Of a DNA stretch of 64,000 nt, positions 1 through 8,594 are shown one piece after another. Source of the DNA: Bradyrhizobium sp. MOS002 (GTDB taxonomy: Bacteria; Pseudomonadota; Alphaproteobacteria; Rhizobiales; Xanthobacteraceae); assembly GCF_003020115.1 (NCBI RefSeq), contig NZ_PYFX01000003.1, positions 744,001 to 808,000 of the forward strand, read 5' to 3'. Made by a program: the position numbers and the translations under genes. Positions within the stretch are counted from its first letter, which is position 1. Each line of letters starts with the position of its first letter. Under the pieces are notes generated by a model. The model ran no database searches. It was not told where the DNA came from and saw only the letters and a list, made by a program, of their open reading frames with translations.

Positions 1-2
1 TC

Positions 3-767
3 GTGGTCGACACTTACGGCTGGCGCGCCGGGTTCTGGATCTCGGCACTCGGCGGCGTCGCCGTGGCGCTCGCGGTGTTCCTGCTGGTGCCGAGCCAGCC
101 GGCCGAGCACAAGGACGAATCCTCGCCGCTGTCGCAGATGATCGAGGTGCTCAGGCTGGGACTCTCGCGGCCCTTGCGCGGCCTGATCGCGCTGGCGCTG
201 GTGTCGCTTGCGACCTCGCTGGTGCTGCGCGGCCTGTGGGGCGGGCCGTGGCTGATGCAGGTCAAGGGATTGTCGCGGGTCGAGGCCGGCAACCAGCTCG
301 GCGCGTTCACGCTGGCGATGATCGCAGGCCCGCTTCTCGTCGGCATGATCGACCGCAGGATTGGACGCCGCCGCGCGCTGGTGGCGGGAACGCACCTGGT
401 CGGCGCATTGCTGCTGGCGCTGATGGCGTTAGGAGCGCCGCACTACGCGGTCTCCGTGTTGTTCGGCGTGCCCGTGATGCCGCCGCAATACGACCTGGTG
501 CTGTTCGTGCTCATCGGCTTGGCGACCTCGGCGCAGCCGCTGCTGTTCGGCATGTCGCGGCAGCTGGTCGACGCCCAAGTTGCGGGCAAGGCGCTCGCGG
601 CGATCAACCTCGCCTTCTTCCTCGGCGCGGCGCTGATGCAGTCGGTCACCGGCGCGGTAGCGGCGTTCGCGGGGCTGCCGGCGGTGCTGCTTTTCATGGC
701 TGCCATGCTTGGCATCGGCGCGCTGATCTTTTTGGTCTACACCTCGCCAAGTCCGGCGATAGAGTAG
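3..767 (+). CDS. MFS transporter, C-terminal part (cut by window edge)
   Basis: This is the second half of a major facilitator superfamily carrier in the inner membrane. The reading frame is open to the left edge, so the GTG at position 3 is not a trustworthy start. The first residues (GWRAGFWISA) resemble the segment before TM6 in this superfamily. About six or seven hydrophobic helices follow, with a basic inter-helix loop (IDRRIGRRRA, near residue 118) typical of the TM8-TM9 turn. The substrate cannot be told from this half. The gene ends 24 bp before the M20 peptidase gene in the same direction, so the two may be co-transcribed. Confidence 0.8.
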   Translation: MVDTYGWRAGFWISALGGVAVALAVFLLVPSQPAEHKDESSPLSQMIEVLRLGLSRPLRGLIALALVSLATSLVLRGLWGGPWLMQVKGLSRVEAGNQLGAFTLAMIAGPLLVGMIDRRIGRRRALVAGTHLVGALLLALMALGAPHYAVSVLFGVPVMPPQYDLVLFVLIGLATSAQPLLFGMSRQLVDAQVAGKALAAINLAFFLGAALMQSVTGAVAAFAGLPAVLLFMAAMLGIGALIFLVYTSPSPAIE

Positions 768-791
768 AGCCCTGCATCAAGGGGATATCTC

Positions 792-1997
792 ATGCCTGTC
801 GACACCAAAGCCGCCACCGAACGCCTCATGCGCTTCCTCGCCGTCGAGGGCGTGACCGGACAGGAGGCGGCGATCGGGCGTGAGCTCACGGCCGCGCTGA
901 AGGAGAGCGGCGTGCCGGCGAAGGCGATCCGGCTCGACGACGCCAATTCGCGCATTCCGGTGCCGACCGAGACCGGCAATCTCATCGTCGACCTGCCCGG
1001 CCGCGGCGCGCTGCACAACCAGCCCCGCATCATGTTCATGACCCACATGGACACCGTGCCGCTGTGCGCCGGCGCCAAGCCGAAGAAGTCGGGTCGCAAG
1101 ATCGTCAACGAGGCCAAGACCGCGCTCGGCGGCGACAATCGCTGCGGCTGCGGCGTGCTGGTGACGCTGGCGGCCGAGCTCGAAAAGCAGCAGCTCGATC
1201 ACCCGCCGATCACGCTGCTGTTCTGCGTGCGCGAGGAGAGCGGGCTGTACGGCGCGCGCCACGTCAAGCTGGACGAGCTCGGCTCGCCGGTGATGGCGTT
1301 CAACTATGACGGCGGCGCGGCCTCCAACGTCGTCATCGGCGCGGTCGGCGCCGACCGCTGGACCGTCGAGATTTTCGGCCGCGCCTCGCATGCCGGCGTC
1401 GCGCCCGAGCGCGGCATCTCCTCGACCATGATCATGTCGCTGGCGCTTGCCGACGTGAAGGCCGGCGGCTGGTTCGGCAAGGTGGTGAAGGGCAAGGGCG
1501 CAAGCGCGCGGCAGGGCACCAGCAATGTCGGCCCCGTCACCGGCGGCGAGGGCCGGCCTGCCGGCGACGCCACCAACGTCGTCACCGACTACGTGCATGT
1601 GCGCGGCGAAAGCCGCAGCCACGACGGAAAGTTCTTCAAGGAGATCACCAAGGCCTACAAGGCCGCGTTCGAGAAGGCGGCCAAGAAAGTCACCAACGCG
1701 CAAGGCAAATCCGGCAAGGTCAAGTTCAAGGCCGAGACCGATTATTTCCCGTTCCGCATGAAGGACAACCTTCCCGTCGTCAAACGCGCGGTGGAGGCCG
1801 TGTCCGCCGTCGGCGGCACCCCGAACGTGCGCACCGCCAATGGCGGCCTCGATGCCAACTGGATGGTCCGCCACGGCGTTCCGACCGTGACCTTCGGCGC
1901 CGGCCAGAACGAGGCGCACACGATCGACGAATGGATCAATCTGGACGAATATGACCGCGCCTGCGCGCTGGCGGTGCAGCTCGCGACGATGCGGTGA
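792..1997 (+). CDS. M20-family metallopeptidase (PepT-like)
   Basis: A 401-aa zinc-dependent peptidase, probably cytoplasmic because no signal peptide is seen. The dinuclear metal site can be read in order: THMDT (His and the following Asp), GDNRCGCG (bridging Asp), REESG (catalytic Glu pair), NYDGG (Asp) and EAHTIDEW (His). The inserted lid domain lies at about residues 185-300. Among M20 enzymes it most resembles the peptidase T-like branch, whose members cleave small peptides; the exact substrate is not known. The ATG at 792 fits the usual N-terminus. It follows the MFS gene closely, which suggests uptake and then hydrolysis of a peptide-like compound, but that is inference. Confidence 0.85.
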   Translation: MPVDTKAATERLMRFLAVEGVTGQEAAIGRELTAALKESGVPAKAIRLDDANSRIPVPTETGNLIVDLPGRGALHNQPRIMFMTHMDTVPLCAGAKPKKSGRKIVNEAKTALGGDNRCGCGVLVTLAAELEKQQLDHPPITLLFCVREESGLYGARHVKLDELGSPVMAFNYDGGAASNVVIGAVGADRWTVEIFGRASHAGVAPERGISSTMIMSLALADVKAGGWFGKVVKGKGASARQGTSNVGPVTGGEGRPAGDATNVVTDYVHVRGESRSHDGKFFKEITKAYKAAFEKAAKKVTNAQGKSGKVKFKAETDYFPFRMKDNLPVVKRAVEAVSAVGGTPNVRTANGGLDANWMVRHGVPTVTFGAGQNEAHTIDEWINLDEYDRACALAVQLATMR

Positions 1998-2037
1998 GGC
2001 GTGCCGGCAAAATCGAGGCGGCCCCGGCCCGCTGCGC

Positions 2038-2051
2038 TTGATCTAAATCAA
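2038..2051. promoter_or_regulatory. FNR/FixK-type box TTGATCTAAATCAA
   Basis: A 14-bp dyad, TTGAT-N4-ATCAA, matches the FNR/FixK family consensus TTGA-N6-TCAA; the flanking C and G extend the symmetry to 16 bp. Its centre is about 87 bp upstream of the ATG at 2132. A class II arrangement (box at -41.5) would put transcription start near 2086 and leave a leader of about 46 nt. That also argues against the GTG at 2078 as start of the lipoprotein gene. Confidence 0.65.
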
Positions 2052-2131
2052 GTGACACAGAGGCCAAAGGTCCAGCAGTGGGCGAAGGTCGCGAAAGATC
2101 GGGGCACGGACCCATTGCCATTCCTCGCAGC

Positions 2132-3223
2132 ATGAGCTCCCAGGCCACCTCCCGCACTTGCCGGCGCGTGACGGGCGTCTTGATCCTGTCTCTTGCTTGC
2201 GCATCCTGTGCAGGACGCCCCTTGCAGGGCGTACTCGTTCCGGTCGAGGCCGCGGAGAGCACGTCGCGTGTCCCGATCCTTGTTGCGACGACGCGCGAGC
2301 GCGCCGCCGTCGACAGCGGCGACATGTTCAGCCGGGAACGTGCCGCCGCGATGTCCTACGGGATGGTCTCTATCTCAATTCCGCCTGACGAGGCCCGCGT
2401 CGTCGGTGCGATCCAGTGGCCGGTGGTGCCGCCCGGCGATCCGCGCCGCGAGTTCGTCACGGTGTCGGCCGACTACCTCGACAGGTCCGCCTTCAATACA
2501 GCCATCAACAGTGTCGCCAAGACAACCCGCCGCAGCAAGGCGATGATCTTCGTTCACGGCTTCAACAACCGCTTCGACGATGCGGTCTATCGCTTCGCGC
2601 AAATCGTCCAGGACTCGAGAGCCCCGGTAATTCCGATCCTGTTCTCCTGGCCCTCGCAAGGCCTGGTCGGATTGCGCGCCTATGAGCGCGACGGCGAGAT
2701 CGCCCGTGACTCCGTCGGATCGCTCGACGGGCTGATCGAGCAAGTCGCGCTCAACCCCGCAATCCGCGAGGTCACCGTGCTCTGCCATTCCATGGGCTGC
2801 CTGATCACGTTGAACGCCCTCCAGGCCAGGGCAGGCCGGACCGGGAAGATCGGCGGCAAGATCAGGAACGTGGCTATGGTGGCCCCCGATGTCGACTTCG
2901 CGGCGTTTCGCGAACAGATGCAGGGGATGGGATCGTCGCGGCCGCGCTTCGCGCTGTTCCTGTCGCAGGATGACGGTGCGCTGAAGCTGTCGAAGTCGAT
3001 CGCGGGCGGCCTCACCCGGCTCGGCGATATCAACGCGGAGGAAGAGCCTTACAAGAATGAGCTGGCGCGGGCTAATATTCTGGTGTTCGACATCACCCGC
3101 CTGCAGGGACAAGCGCACTCGCGCGCCTTTGAAGACGTGACCACCGTCATGGGCATGATCGAGCGCAGGCTCGCTCAAGGTCAGCAACTTGCCGAGGACG
3201 CTTCGCGGCGACCATCACAGTAG
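2132..3223 (+). CDS. DUF900 alpha/beta-hydrolase, probable lipoprotein
   Basis: A 363-aa protein. The N-terminus has basic residues, a hydrophobic stretch (VTGVLILSLACASC) and a lipobox-like cysteine, so it is probably an exported lipoprotein. The hydrolase fold shows an oxyanion region FVHGFNN, a SWPSQG strand and a nucleophile elbow CHSMG, in which Ser is the catalytic residue. This is the layout of the DUF900 esterase-like family. An in-frame GTG at 2078 would add 18 residues in front of the signal peptide and is less likely. A TTGATCTAAATCAA box lies upstream, so low-oxygen control by an FNR/FixK regulator is inferred. The natural substrate is not known. Confidence 0.82.
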   Translation: MSSQATSRTCRRVTGVLILSLACASCAGRPLQGVLVPVEAAESTSRVPILVATTRERAAVDSGDMFSRERAAAMSYGMVSISIPPDEARVVGAIQWPVVPPGDPRREFVTVSADYLDRSAFNTAINSVAKTTRRSKAMIFVHGFNNRFDDAVYRFAQIVQDSRAPVIPILFSWPSQGLVGLRAYERDGEIARDSVGSLDGLIEQVALNPAIREVTVLCHSMGCLITLNALQARAGRTGKIGGKIRNVAMVAPDVDFAAFREQMQGMGSSRPRFALFLSQDDGALKLSKSIAGGLTRLGDINAEEEPYKNELARANILVFDITRLQGQAHSRAFEDVTTVMGMIERRLAQGQQLAEDASRRPSQ

Positions 3224-3267
3224 CCCGGCGCAGGCTTGCATCTGCAAGCGGTCAGTCGACACGCTGT

Positions 3268-3531
3268 TCATTTCGGAACGCATTCCACATTGAAGGCGAT
3301 GATGATCTGCGCCGGGTCGGCCTTGCCCAGAGTCTTCAAATCCTCCAGACCGCTTCTCAACCTCGCGCCGGCATCCTTCAAGCTGTCCTCCAGTTTCGAC
3401 TTCGCCGTCTTGCATCGCTTTTCGTTGGAGAACTCCTGGAACACGACGTTCGGAAGCAGTCTCCATTCGGCCCTGTCATTGGTGGCGGCCGGACTGACGG
3501 AGTAGGAGAATACATACATCAGGATCCACAT
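3268..3531 (-). CDS. Small protein of unknown function (87 aa)
   Basis: I do not recognise this family. The ATG at 3531 is chosen because an excellent ribosome site (GAAGGAG, plus-strand 3538-3544) lies just upstream; an ATG at 3573 in the same frame has no such site. The product starts MWILMYVFSYS, a short hydrophobic start that is not a clear signal peptide, and continues with a lysine-rich helical middle containing Cys and a hydrophobic end (PAQIIIAFNVECVPK). The FNR/FixK box at 3591-3604 is centred about 66 bp upstream of the start, a suitable distance for an activated promoter. It may be a small low-oxygen-induced protein. Confidence 0.6.
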   Translation of the reverse strand: MWILMYVFSYSVSPAATNDRAEWRLLPNVVFQEFSNEKRCKTAKSKLEDSLKDAGARLRSGLEDLKTLGKADPAQIIIAFNVECVPK

Positions 3532-3590
3532 CGGGCGCTCCTTCTGATCGAAAGCCGTACGGCATGTCTCCACCCCGGCGATAGTCTCAG

Positions 3591-3604
3591 TTGATCTACA
3601 TCAA
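3591..3604. promoter_or_regulatory. FNR/FixK-type box TTGATCTACATCAA
   Basis: A 14-bp dyad with perfect TTGAT and ATCAA arms lies between the divergent genes starting at 3531 (minus) and 3722 (plus). It is about 66 bp from the minus start and about 124 bp from the plus start. The shorter distance favours the small minus-strand gene as target, but either or both could respond. Confidence 0.65.
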
Positions 3605-3721
3605 CCTGCTGGCCTCGGCCGATGCCGGGGGCCCCGCAAGGTGCGCCAGGATTTTCACCACGACTGCATTGCCTGGCGGTGCCTGCCGGCCTAGCCTGCA
3701 AAGAAAACGCAGGGAGGCTGC

Positions 3722-4810
3722 ATGCCGCGCATTTCGACCATTGAGACCGGGTTTTATCGGATCCCCCTGCCCGTCATGCTCTCCGACTCGACCCACGGCG
3801 ACATCGCGGCTTTCGAGCTGATCACCTGTCGCATCCGCGATGCCGATGGCGCCGAGGGCGTCGGCTACACCTACACGGTCGGGCGCAATGGCGGCGCCGT
3901 CGCCGACATCCTCAAGCGCGAGATCCCGCCGCTGGTCGAGGGCCGCGAGGCCGATGATACCGAGGCGATCTGGCATCAGGTCTGGTGGGGCCTGCATTAT
4001 GGCGGCCGCGGCGGGCCGGCGGTGCTGGCGCTCTCGGCGCTCGACATCGCGCTGTGGGATTTGAAGGCGCGGCGCGCGAAATTGCCGCTGTATCAGTTGC
4101 TCGGCGGTTTCGACGCGCGCGTGCCCTGCTATGCCGGCGGCATCGACCTCGATCTCTCCGTCGAGGCGCTGCTGAAGCAGACCGACGGCAATCTCGCCAA
4201 GGGCTTTCGCGCCATCAAGATGAAGGCCGGCCGGCCGGACCTGAAATCGGATGTCGCCCGGGTCGCGGCGATGCGACAGCATCTCGGGGACGGCTTTCCG
4301 CTGATGGTAGATGCCAATATGAAGTGGACGGTCGAGGAAGCGATTCGCGCCGCCCGCGCGTTCCAACCCTACGACCTCACCTGGCTCGAAGAGCCGATCA
4401 TCCCCGACGATGTCGCGGGTCATGCGCGCATCATGCAGGCCGGCGGCGTGCCGATCGCGGCGGGCGAGAATTTGCGCTCGCTGTGGGAGTTCAAGAACTA
4501 CATCGTCGCAGGCGCAGTGTCCTATCCCGAGCCTGACGTCACCAATTGCGGCGGCGTCTCCGCCTTCATGAAGATCGCGCGGCTGGCGGAAGCGTTCAAC
4601 CTGCCCGTCACCAGCCACGGCGCGCACGACATCACCGTGCACCTGCTCGCGGCCTGCCCGAACCGCTCCTATCTGGAGGCGCACGGCTTTGGGCTCGACA
4701 AGTATATCGAGCATGCGCTGGTGCTGGAGGACGGGCTTGCGCTCGCGCCAGACCGTATGGGGCACGGCATCAGCTTCGACTGGAAGGGGCTGGCGAAGCT
4801 GGCGGTGTAG
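3722..4810 (+). CDS. Mandelate racemase/muconate lactonizing enzyme family protein
   Basis: A 362-aa enolase-superfamily enzyme that abstracts a proton alpha to a carboxylate. The barrel shows the K-x-K pair (K166, K168), metal ligands Asp197 (VDAN), Glu223 (WLEEP) and Glu249 (AAGEN), and a His at about 299 in TSHGAHD with Asp272 as likely partner. The KxK plus His/Asp set is that of the mandelate racemase subgroup, so it is probably an acid-sugar dehydratase or racemase rather than a muconate cycloisomerase. A GGGAGG ribosome site sits just before the ATG. The substrate is not decided by sequence alone. Confidence 0.88.
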   Translation: MPRISTIETGFYRIPLPVMLSDSTHGDIAAFELITCRIRDADGAEGVGYTYTVGRNGGAVADILKREIPPLVEGREADDTEAIWHQVWWGLHYGGRGGPAVLALSALDIALWDLKARRAKLPLYQLLGGFDARVPCYAGGIDLDLSVEALLKQTDGNLAKGFRAIKMKAGRPDLKSDVARVAAMRQHLGDGFPLMVDANMKWTVEEAIRAARAFQPYDLTWLEEPIIPDDVAGHARIMQAGGVPIAAGENLRSLWEFKNYIVAGAVSYPEPDVTNCGGVSAFMKIARLAEAFNLPVTSHGAHDITVHLLAACPNRSYLEAHGFGLDKYIEHALVLEDGLALAPDRMGHGISFDWKGLAKLAV

Positions 4811-4835
4811 CGCGGATTCGCGGCCGCGGATGCGC

Positions 4836-4939
4836 CCCCTCTCCCGCTTGCAGGAGAGGGTTGGGGAGAGCGTGTCTCCACAGTGAGATCCTCAATGACG
4901 ATCGAGCCCTCTCCCGGCCTCTCCCGCAAGCGGGAGAGG
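4836..4939. repeat. Hairpin-rich intergenic repeat (CTCTCCCGC type)
   Basis: Two short palindromic blocks, CTCTCCCGCTTGCAGGAGAG and CTCTCCCGCAAGCGGGAGAG, flank about 60 bp. They are variants of one hairpin, inserted between the racemase-family gene and the M20 gene. Repeats of this type are frequent in rhizobial genomes. They may act as transcript-end structures. Confidence 0.7.
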
Positions 4940-5080
4940 TGAAGTGGAACGCGCAGCGCGGTCGGTTTGCGCCAGCAATCACCAACGCGTTGCTGCACGC
5001 GAGGCATTCGCTGGCGCTTGATGCAAGCTGCGGTTATTCGGCTATGGTGTCGAAGCCGACACAATCCGAAAGACCCCCCC

Positions 5081-6229
5081 TTGACCCCCGAGCTGCACCA
5101 GAAACTGACCGCGTGGCGCCGGCATTTGCATGCGCATCCCGAACTGTCCCTCCAGGAGAAAGCCACCGCCGCCTTCGTCCAGGACAAGCTCACCGAGCTC
5201 GGCGTTCCCTTCGTGTCAGGCGTTGGCGGCCATGGCATCGTCGCGACCCTGACGCGCGGCCACGCCCAGGGCCGCGTCGGCCTGCGCGCCGACATGGATG
5301 CGCTGCCGATCACCGAAGATACGGGGCTACCTTACGCTTCGCAAAATCCCGGTGTGATGCATGCCTGCGGCCATGACGGGCATACCGCCTCGCTGCTCGG
5401 CGCCGCCGCGCTGCTCGCCGCGGACACCAGCTGGAGCGGGACGGTCGACTTCATCTTCCAGCCGGCCGAGGAAGGTTACGGCGGCTCGCGCGCGATGGTC
5501 GCGGCCGGGCTGTTCGAGCGCTTTCCGATGGATCGGGTGTTCGGCTTTCACAACTGGCCGGGACTTAGCACCGGCATCATCGCGGTCCATGACGGCGTCG
5601 TCATGGCCTCCGGCGGGCGCGTCAGCATCACCATCGATGGCCATGCCGGGCACGCCGGCATGCCGCATCTGACACGCGATCCGGTGATGGCGGCCGGGCA
5701 TCTGATCGTGGCGCTGCAATCGATCGTGTCGCGCAGCGTCGATCCGCTCGACACTGCCGTGCTCTCGCTCTGCACGCTCGAAGGCGGCACGGCACGCAAC
5801 CAGATCGCCGGACGCGTCTCGATCGGCGGCACGCTGCGTTACCATCGCGATGCGGTGAAGGATACCGTCGTGGCGCGGATCGAACAGGTCTGCGCCGGCA
5901 TTGCCACGAGCTTCGGCGTCAAGGTCACCCCCGAGATCGTCATCGGCGTCGGCGTCGTGATCAACACGCCGGCCGAGGCGGATCTCGCGCGCCTCGCCGC
6001 GGACAAGGTGCGGGCCGAGCTGCGGCGCGACCTCGCGCCCAGCATGGCCGGCGAGGATTTTGCCCACTATCTCTCGCGGTGTCCCGGCGCCTTCGTCTGG
6101 ATCGGCAACGGCGAGTTGCGTGACGGCGCCGAGCTGCACGGCCCGCGCTATGATTTCAACGACGCGATCCTGCCGGTGGCATCGAGCTGGATGGCGGAAG
6201 TCGCCAAGGCGGCGCTGGCCTCGAACTAG
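5081..6229 (+). CDS. M20 amidohydrolase (aminoacylase/IAA-amino-acid hydrolase type)
   Basis: A 382-aa metal-dependent amidohydrolase of the M20D type, which removes acyl groups from amino-acid conjugates. Motifs in order: HAHPEL near the N-terminus, RADMDALP, HACGHDGH (metal-binding Cys and His), PAEEGYGG (catalytic Glu pair), FHNWPG, and GEDFAHY near the C-terminus. The TTG at 5081 gives the standard start (TPELHQKLTAWRRHLH). An ATG at 4967 in the same frame would add 38 residues of unlikely composition from the repeat region. No ribosome site stands out, so the start is moderately sure. Confidence 0.85.
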   Translation: MTPELHQKLTAWRRHLHAHPELSLQEKATAAFVQDKLTELGVPFVSGVGGHGIVATLTRGHAQGRVGLRADMDALPITEDTGLPYASQNPGVMHACGHDGHTASLLGAAALLAADTSWSGTVDFIFQPAEEGYGGSRAMVAAGLFERFPMDRVFGFHNWPGLSTGIIAVHDGVVMASGGRVSITIDGHAGHAGMPHLTRDPVMAAGHLIVALQSIVSRSVDPLDTAVLSLCTLEGGTARNQIAGRVSIGGTLRYHRDAVKDTVVARIEQVCAGIATSFGVKVTPEIVIGVGVVINTPAEADLARLAADKVRAELRRDLAPSMAGEDFAHYLSRCPGAFVWIGNGELRDGAELHGPRYDFNDAILPVASSWMAEVAKAALASN

Positions 6230-6235
6230 GCCCGC

Positions 6236-6547
6236 TCAGGAGATCTCGCGCGGCAGCTTCCAGCCGGGCTTCGGCTCGAACGTCTCCTCGACCTGCGCGA
6301 CGTGATAGCCGGCAGGCAGAAGCCTGCCGCCCTCCTCGTCCGCGACCGGCACGTCGGTCACCAGCCCTTCGATCAAGGCGGCTTCCCACACCTCCTTCTC
6401 GGTAGGAAAGGGATCGCCGATCTGCTTGTTGCCTTCAAACAGCGCGTACATCGGTTCCGGTCCTGCGTTGATCAAGCTCACGAGCAACGTATCGGCCGCA
6501 CGGACGTTCCCATCCGGCAAATCGCAACGGACGGACACGTCAAACAT
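6236..6547 (-). CDS. Conserved hypothetical protein (103 aa)
   Basis: I do not recognise a named domain. The product starts MFDVSVRCDLPDGN, is acidic and looks globular, without signal peptide or membrane helix. It has alternating strand-like segments in its first half and a Pro-rich C-terminus (EPKPGWKLPREIS). It ends 6 bp from the convergent amidohydrolase stop. Its ATG overlaps the ATG of the divergent DUF72 gene by two bases through a shared CATG, so any promoter must lie inside the neighbour's coding sequence, or one start is further in. Confidence 0.6.
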   Translation of the reverse strand: MFDVSVRCDLPDGNVRAADTLLVSLINAGPEPMYALFEGNKQIGDPFPTEKEVWEAALIEGLVTDVPVADEEGGRLLPAGYHVAQVEETFEPKPGWKLPREIS

Positions 6548-7268
6548 GGCGCGCGTTCTGATCGGAACTTCCGGCTGGCATTACGCCTCCTGGCGAGGCC
6601 CGTTCTTTCCAGAGGGCGTGACGCTGAAGCAGCAGCTGCGCTATTACGCCGGACAGTTCGACACCACCGAGCTGAACGGCGTGTTCTACCGCACCCCGAC
6701 GCCGGAGGCCGTCAAGGCATGGCGGGAGCAGACCGGCCGCGATTTCGTCTTTGCCTGGAAGGCCTCGAAATTCATCACGCATTGGAAGCGCCTGTCGGAT
6801 CGCTCGGTGAACAGCCTCGAGCTGCTCGAGGATCGCATCTCACGGCTCGGCGGCAAGGCCGGCCCGATCCTGTTCCAGCTTCCGCCGCAATTCGAAGCCG
6901 ACGCGGACCGCCTCGCCGGCTTCTTCAAGCTATTGTCGCGGAAGCGGCGTTACAGTTTCGAATTCCGTCATCCGAGCTGGTATCAGCCGCGCATCTTGCG
7001 GATGCTGGCCGACGAGAACATCTCGCTGTGCCTGTCCGATCATCACGACGCGCCCGCGCCATGGAAGCGCACGGCGGATTTCGTCTATGTGCGCGGACAC
7101 GGGCCAAGCGGGCGTTATCACGGGCACTATACGAAACCCGCGCTCGCGCAATGGGCGCGGCGCATCAAGTCCTGGAAGCGGCAGGGCTGCGACGTCTTTG
7201 TCTATTTCGACAACGACCAGAAGAGCGCGGCGCCGGCCGATGCCCGGGCCTTGAAGCAATTGCTGTAG
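6546..7268 (+). CDS. DUF72 domain-containing protein
   Basis: A 240-aa TIM-barrel-like protein of the DUF72 family, which has no settled function. The family's opening (IGTSGWHYASWRGPFFPEG) is seen at once after the ATG, followed by YYAGQFDTTELNGVFYR and a later SFEFRHPSW block. A C-terminal CDVFVYFDND segment is also typical. The ATG at 6546 is preferred because an in-frame ATG at 6426 would add 40 residues that overlap the divergent gene. The two start codons share CATG. Confidence 0.85.
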   Translation: MARVLIGTSGWHYASWRGPFFPEGVTLKQQLRYYAGQFDTTELNGVFYRTPTPEAVKAWREQTGRDFVFAWKASKFITHWKRLSDRSVNSLELLEDRISRLGGKAGPILFQLPPQFEADADRLAGFFKLLSRKRRYSFEFRHPSWYQPRILRMLADENISLCLSDHHDAPAPWKRTADFVYVRGHGPSGRYHGHYTKPALAQWARRIKSWKRQGCDVFVYFDNDQKSAAPADARALKQLL

Positions 7269-7326
7269 CGCCCACAAGCGCAGGACATTGCCTATGGCGT
7301 GCACGATGCGGCAAGCTCGCCTGCGG

Positions 7327-7372
7327 CCATCCTTCGAGACGCCCGCCTGCGGCGGGCCCTCAGGATGAGGTC
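7327..7372. repeat. Intergenic repeat with GCCCGCCTGCGGCGGGC hairpin
   Basis: The outer arms CATCCT and AGGATG flank an inner GCCCGCC-TGC-GGCGGGC hairpin. It lies in the gap between the convergent DUF72 and CoA-transferase genes. This composite hairpin resembles a dispersed Bradyrhizobium repeat and may end transcription from both sides. Confidence 0.65.
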
Positions 7373-7406
7373 GTGTTTCGCGGCAAAGATACCGTGCCCT
7401 TCCTCG

Positions 7407-8594
7407 CTAAACGATGCCGCCTTGCCGGAGCGCCGCGATCGCGGCCTGGTCGTAGCCGAGCTGGCCCAGGATAAGGTCGGTATGCTCGCCGAGCGTGGGG
7501 GCACGCGTCGCGATTTCGCCGGGCGTTTCGGACAGGCGGACGGCGGCGCGCGCCACCGGTGCGGGCTTCGGCAGACCGGGATAGTCGACGTCCTGCATGA
7601 AGCCGGCGGCGCGGATGTGCGGATGATCCAGCGCCTGCTGCGGGCTCAGCACGGGGCCGGTCGGAATCATGGCCTTGCCCAGGGTGTCGACGGCTTCCTG
7701 CGTGGTGCGCTCGGCGCACCAGCGCGCCATCCGCTCGCTGATGACGGGGCCGTTGTTGCCGCGGCTGATATCGTCGGCAAAGCGCGGATCGTTCAGCCAG
7801 ACCTCCTCCTCGCCCATCAGTTTCGCCCAGCGCTTGAACAGCGGATGCCCCGTGACCTGGCACAGCACCCAGCCGTCCCTGGTGCGATAAATGTCGGCGG
7901 GCGCCGCGGTCTGGCCGAGATTGCCTGTCGGCACGCGATTGACGTTGATGACGGCCTGCTCGATCAGCGTGGCATTGGTGAAGGACAAGGCGGTTGCGAG
8001 CAATGCGCCCTCGACGACCTGTCCACGTCCGGATTTGCCGCGCTCGATCAGTGCGGCGAGCGTGCCGAACGCGCAATGCAGCGCCGTCCCGAAATCGACC
8101 CAGTTGACCGCGGCTCGGTAGGGCGGATCGCCGGTGCCCGTCATGTACACCGAACCCGACATCACCTGCCCGACGCCATCGAAGCCGACGCGGTCGGACC
8201 AGGGCCCCGGCCCGCCGAACGCAGTTGCCGTCGTCAGGATGATGTCCGGCTTGATCGCTTTCAGTGAGTCGTAGTCGAGCTTCATCGCGCGCAGGGTCTG
8301 CGGCGGCAGATTCGCGACGACCACGTCCGCGGTCGCAATCAGGCGGCGCATCACCTCCTGCCCTTCCGGCTTCATCGGATCGAGCGTGAGGCACTTCTTG
8401 TTGCGGTTGACCTGAAGAAACAGCGCGCCTTCGCCATTTTCGCCGACCGGCGCCACGAAGCGATCCTCGCTGCCGTCGCGCTTCTCCACGCGAATGACCT
8501 CAGCGCCGAATTCGGCCAGCAAGGTCGCGCAATAGGGCCCCGCGATATAGCGCCCGAAATCGAGAACGCGGACGCCGTCCAGAACCCCTCCCAT
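7407..8594 (-). CDS. CaiB/BaiF family (class III) CoA-transferase
   Basis: A 395-aa cytoplasmic enzyme that moves CoA between carboxylic acids through an enzyme-bound anhydride. The start MGGVLDGVRVLDFGRYIAGPY and the block AEFGAEVIRVEK are hallmarks of the family. The likely catalytic Asp lies in AVNWVDFGTA, near residue 187. A second signature, LCQVTGHPLFKRWAKLMG, lies in the C-terminal half. The length is normal. The CoA donor and acceptor are not predictable, and no pathway partner lies next to it. Confidence 0.88.
   Translation of the reverse strand: MGGVLDGVRVLDFGRYIAGPYCATLLAEFGAEVIRVEKRDGSEDRFVAPVGENGEGALFLQVNRNKKCLTLDPMKPEGQEVMRRLIATADVVVANLPPQTLRAMKLDYDSLKAIKPDIILTTATAFGGPGPWSDRVGFDGVGQVMSGSVYMTGTGDPPYRAAVNWVDFGTALHCAFGTLAALIERGKSGRGQVVEGALLATALSFTNATLIEQAVINVNRVPTGNLGQTAAPADIYRTRDGWVLCQVTGHPLFKRWAKLMGEEEVWLNDPRFADDISRGNNGPVISERMARWCAERTTQEAVDTLGKAMIPTGPVLSPQQALDHPHIRAAGFMQDVDYPGLPKPAPVARAAVRLSETPGEIATRAPTLGEHTDLILGQLGYDQAAIAALRQGGIV

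Noticed and set aside
777-1919. 380-codon minus-strand frame opposite the M20 peptidase gene
   Set aside because: It mirrors the peptidase gene codon by codon, and its product is Gly/Ala/Arg/His-rich without a domain. The plus-strand gene has all zinc ligands.
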